From Meridianimaribacter flavus (lineage in GTDB: Bacteria > Bacteroidota > Bacteroidia > Flavobacteriales > Flavobacteriaceae), in NCBI RefSeq assembly GCF_004366715.1, contig NZ_SOQZ01000001.1, forward strand, positions 1 to 64,000: a stretch of 64,000 nt of DNA, written 5' to 3'. The notes below the pieces were generated by a model. The model made no database searches, had not been told where the DNA came from, and worked only from the letters and a program-made list of their open reading frames with translations. Made by a program: the position numbers and the translations under genes. The stretch's first letter is position 1. Each line of letters starts with the position of its first letter. Below, piece after piece: positions 63,635 to 64,000 of the stretch.

Positions 63635-64000
63635 ATGAGTGATGCTTTAAAACACGAATGCGGAATCGCACAAATAAGGCTTTTAAAACCATTAGAATTT
63701 TATAAAGAAAAATATGGGAGTGCTTTTTATGGCGTAAACAAAATGTATCTCATGATGGAGAAACAGCACAATCGTGGACAAGATGGTGCAGGTTTTGCCA
63801 GCATTAAATTAGATACAACTCCAGGAGAACGTTATATAAGTAGAGTGCGCTCTATTGCTCAACAACCCATTCAAGATATTTTTGGGCAAATTAACGATCG
63901 TATCAATAAAGAATTAAGTGAACATCCTGAATATGCTGATGATGTAGAAGCACAAAAAAAGAACATTCCTTACATAGGAGAGGTGCTTTTAGGTCATGTT
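63635..64000 (+). CDS. purF: Amidophosphoribosyltransferase-like protein (5' part only)
   Basis: The first 122 codons from the ATG at 63635; the frame runs off the window. MSDALKHECGIA holds the class II glutamine-amidotransferase Cys (residue 9), and YLMMEKQHNRGQDGAGFA matches the QxRGQxxAG block of the PurF glutaminase. The large Bacteroidota form of PurF starts this way. It would make phosphoribosylamine from PRPP and glutamine. Confidence 0.88.
   Translation, partial: MSDALKHECGIAQIRLLKPLEFYKEKYGSAFYGVNKMYLMMEKQHNRGQDGAGFASIKLDTTPGERYISRVRSIAQQPIQDIFGQINDRINKELSEHPEYADDVEAQKKNIPYIGEVLLGHV

Noticed and set aside
1-64000. CRISPR array, tRNA, rRNA, riboswitch or intact insertion sequence
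   Set aside because: No regularly spaced direct repeats, no tRNA-like cloverleaf or CCA ends, no rRNA segment, and no transposase or terminal-repeat pair were seen. The dinB-tail repeats are too few, too long and too far apart for CRISPR.

Overview
This 64 kb window is chromosomal DNA from a marine-type member of the Flavobacteriaceae (Bacteroidota). The evidence is the AT-rich sequence, the many lineage-typical families (DUF3078, DUF2480, IPExxxVDY, viroplasmin-type RNase HI, L21 with a helix-hairpin-helix tail, TonB receptors with a carboxypeptidase-regulatory-like domain), lipoproteins with short Bacteroidota-style signal peptides, and TAnnTTTG-type -7 promoter boxes. I see no rRNA, tRNA, CRISPR array, intact insertion sequence or integrase. 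Genus is not decidable by eye; a Winogradskyella/Psychroserpens-like organism would fit.

Layout. 1-5 kb: 5' part of a large secreted protein, an EEP-fold nuclease, hflX and a DUF3078 protein. 5-16 kb (minus strand): an SUF iron-sulfur cluster locus (sufA, sufB, a lipoprotein, sufC, sufD, sufS, then sufE and a DUF59 gene). A secreted M43 metalloprotease and a META lipoprotein sit between sufS and sufE, and an ABC exporter sits between the DUF59 and DUF2480 genes. 16-21.8 kb: thiL, two small zinc-ribbon paralogs, an alpha/beta hydrolase, a GH26 lipoprotein, and a lysC-type aspartate kinase divergent from an ACT-like protein. 21.8-25.5 kb: a decayed restriction-modification island holding an NgoFVII-like nuclease, a 3' remnant of one C5 methyltransferase, a small unknown gene, an HNH nuclease, a second C5 methyltransferase whose 3' end has been replaced by a dispersed repeat, and an XRE/C-protein-like regulator. 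25.5-33 kb: pepP, a BNR-repeat exoprotein, an AraC regulator, an esterase and lipoproteins. 33-39 kb: sdhCAB and a membrane-anchored MutS-like ATPase. 38.7-44.3 kb: a phytate-type locus (TonB receptor, beta-propeller phytase, TPR-HTH regulator). 44.4-51.2 kb: rplU-rpmA, a DUF4199-like membrane protein, an M16 peptidase pair, an HMA lipoprotein, a YCII lipoprotein and a CYTH enzyme. 51.2-56.2 kb: dinB and a three-gene cassette-like array. 56.2-64 kb: the acpP-fabF-rnc-IPExxxVDY-pyk run, divergent from purN, a cyclase, RNase HI, a PfkB kinase and the start of purF.

The most notable structure is downstream of dinB. The last codons of dinB plus its 3' flank occur three times (52321, 53564, 54809). 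Each copy precedes an unrelated single gene, and each unit ends in the left arm of a terminator whose complete hairpin survives only before pyk. The extra dinB tails differ mostly at synonymous positions, which suggests they came from functional dinB genes elsewhere. This looks like a serially loaded, recombination-prone cassette locus; the last cargo carries a HEPN-like Rx4H motif. The second notable region is the restriction-modification island, where two nucleases look intact but neither C5 methyltransferase is complete.
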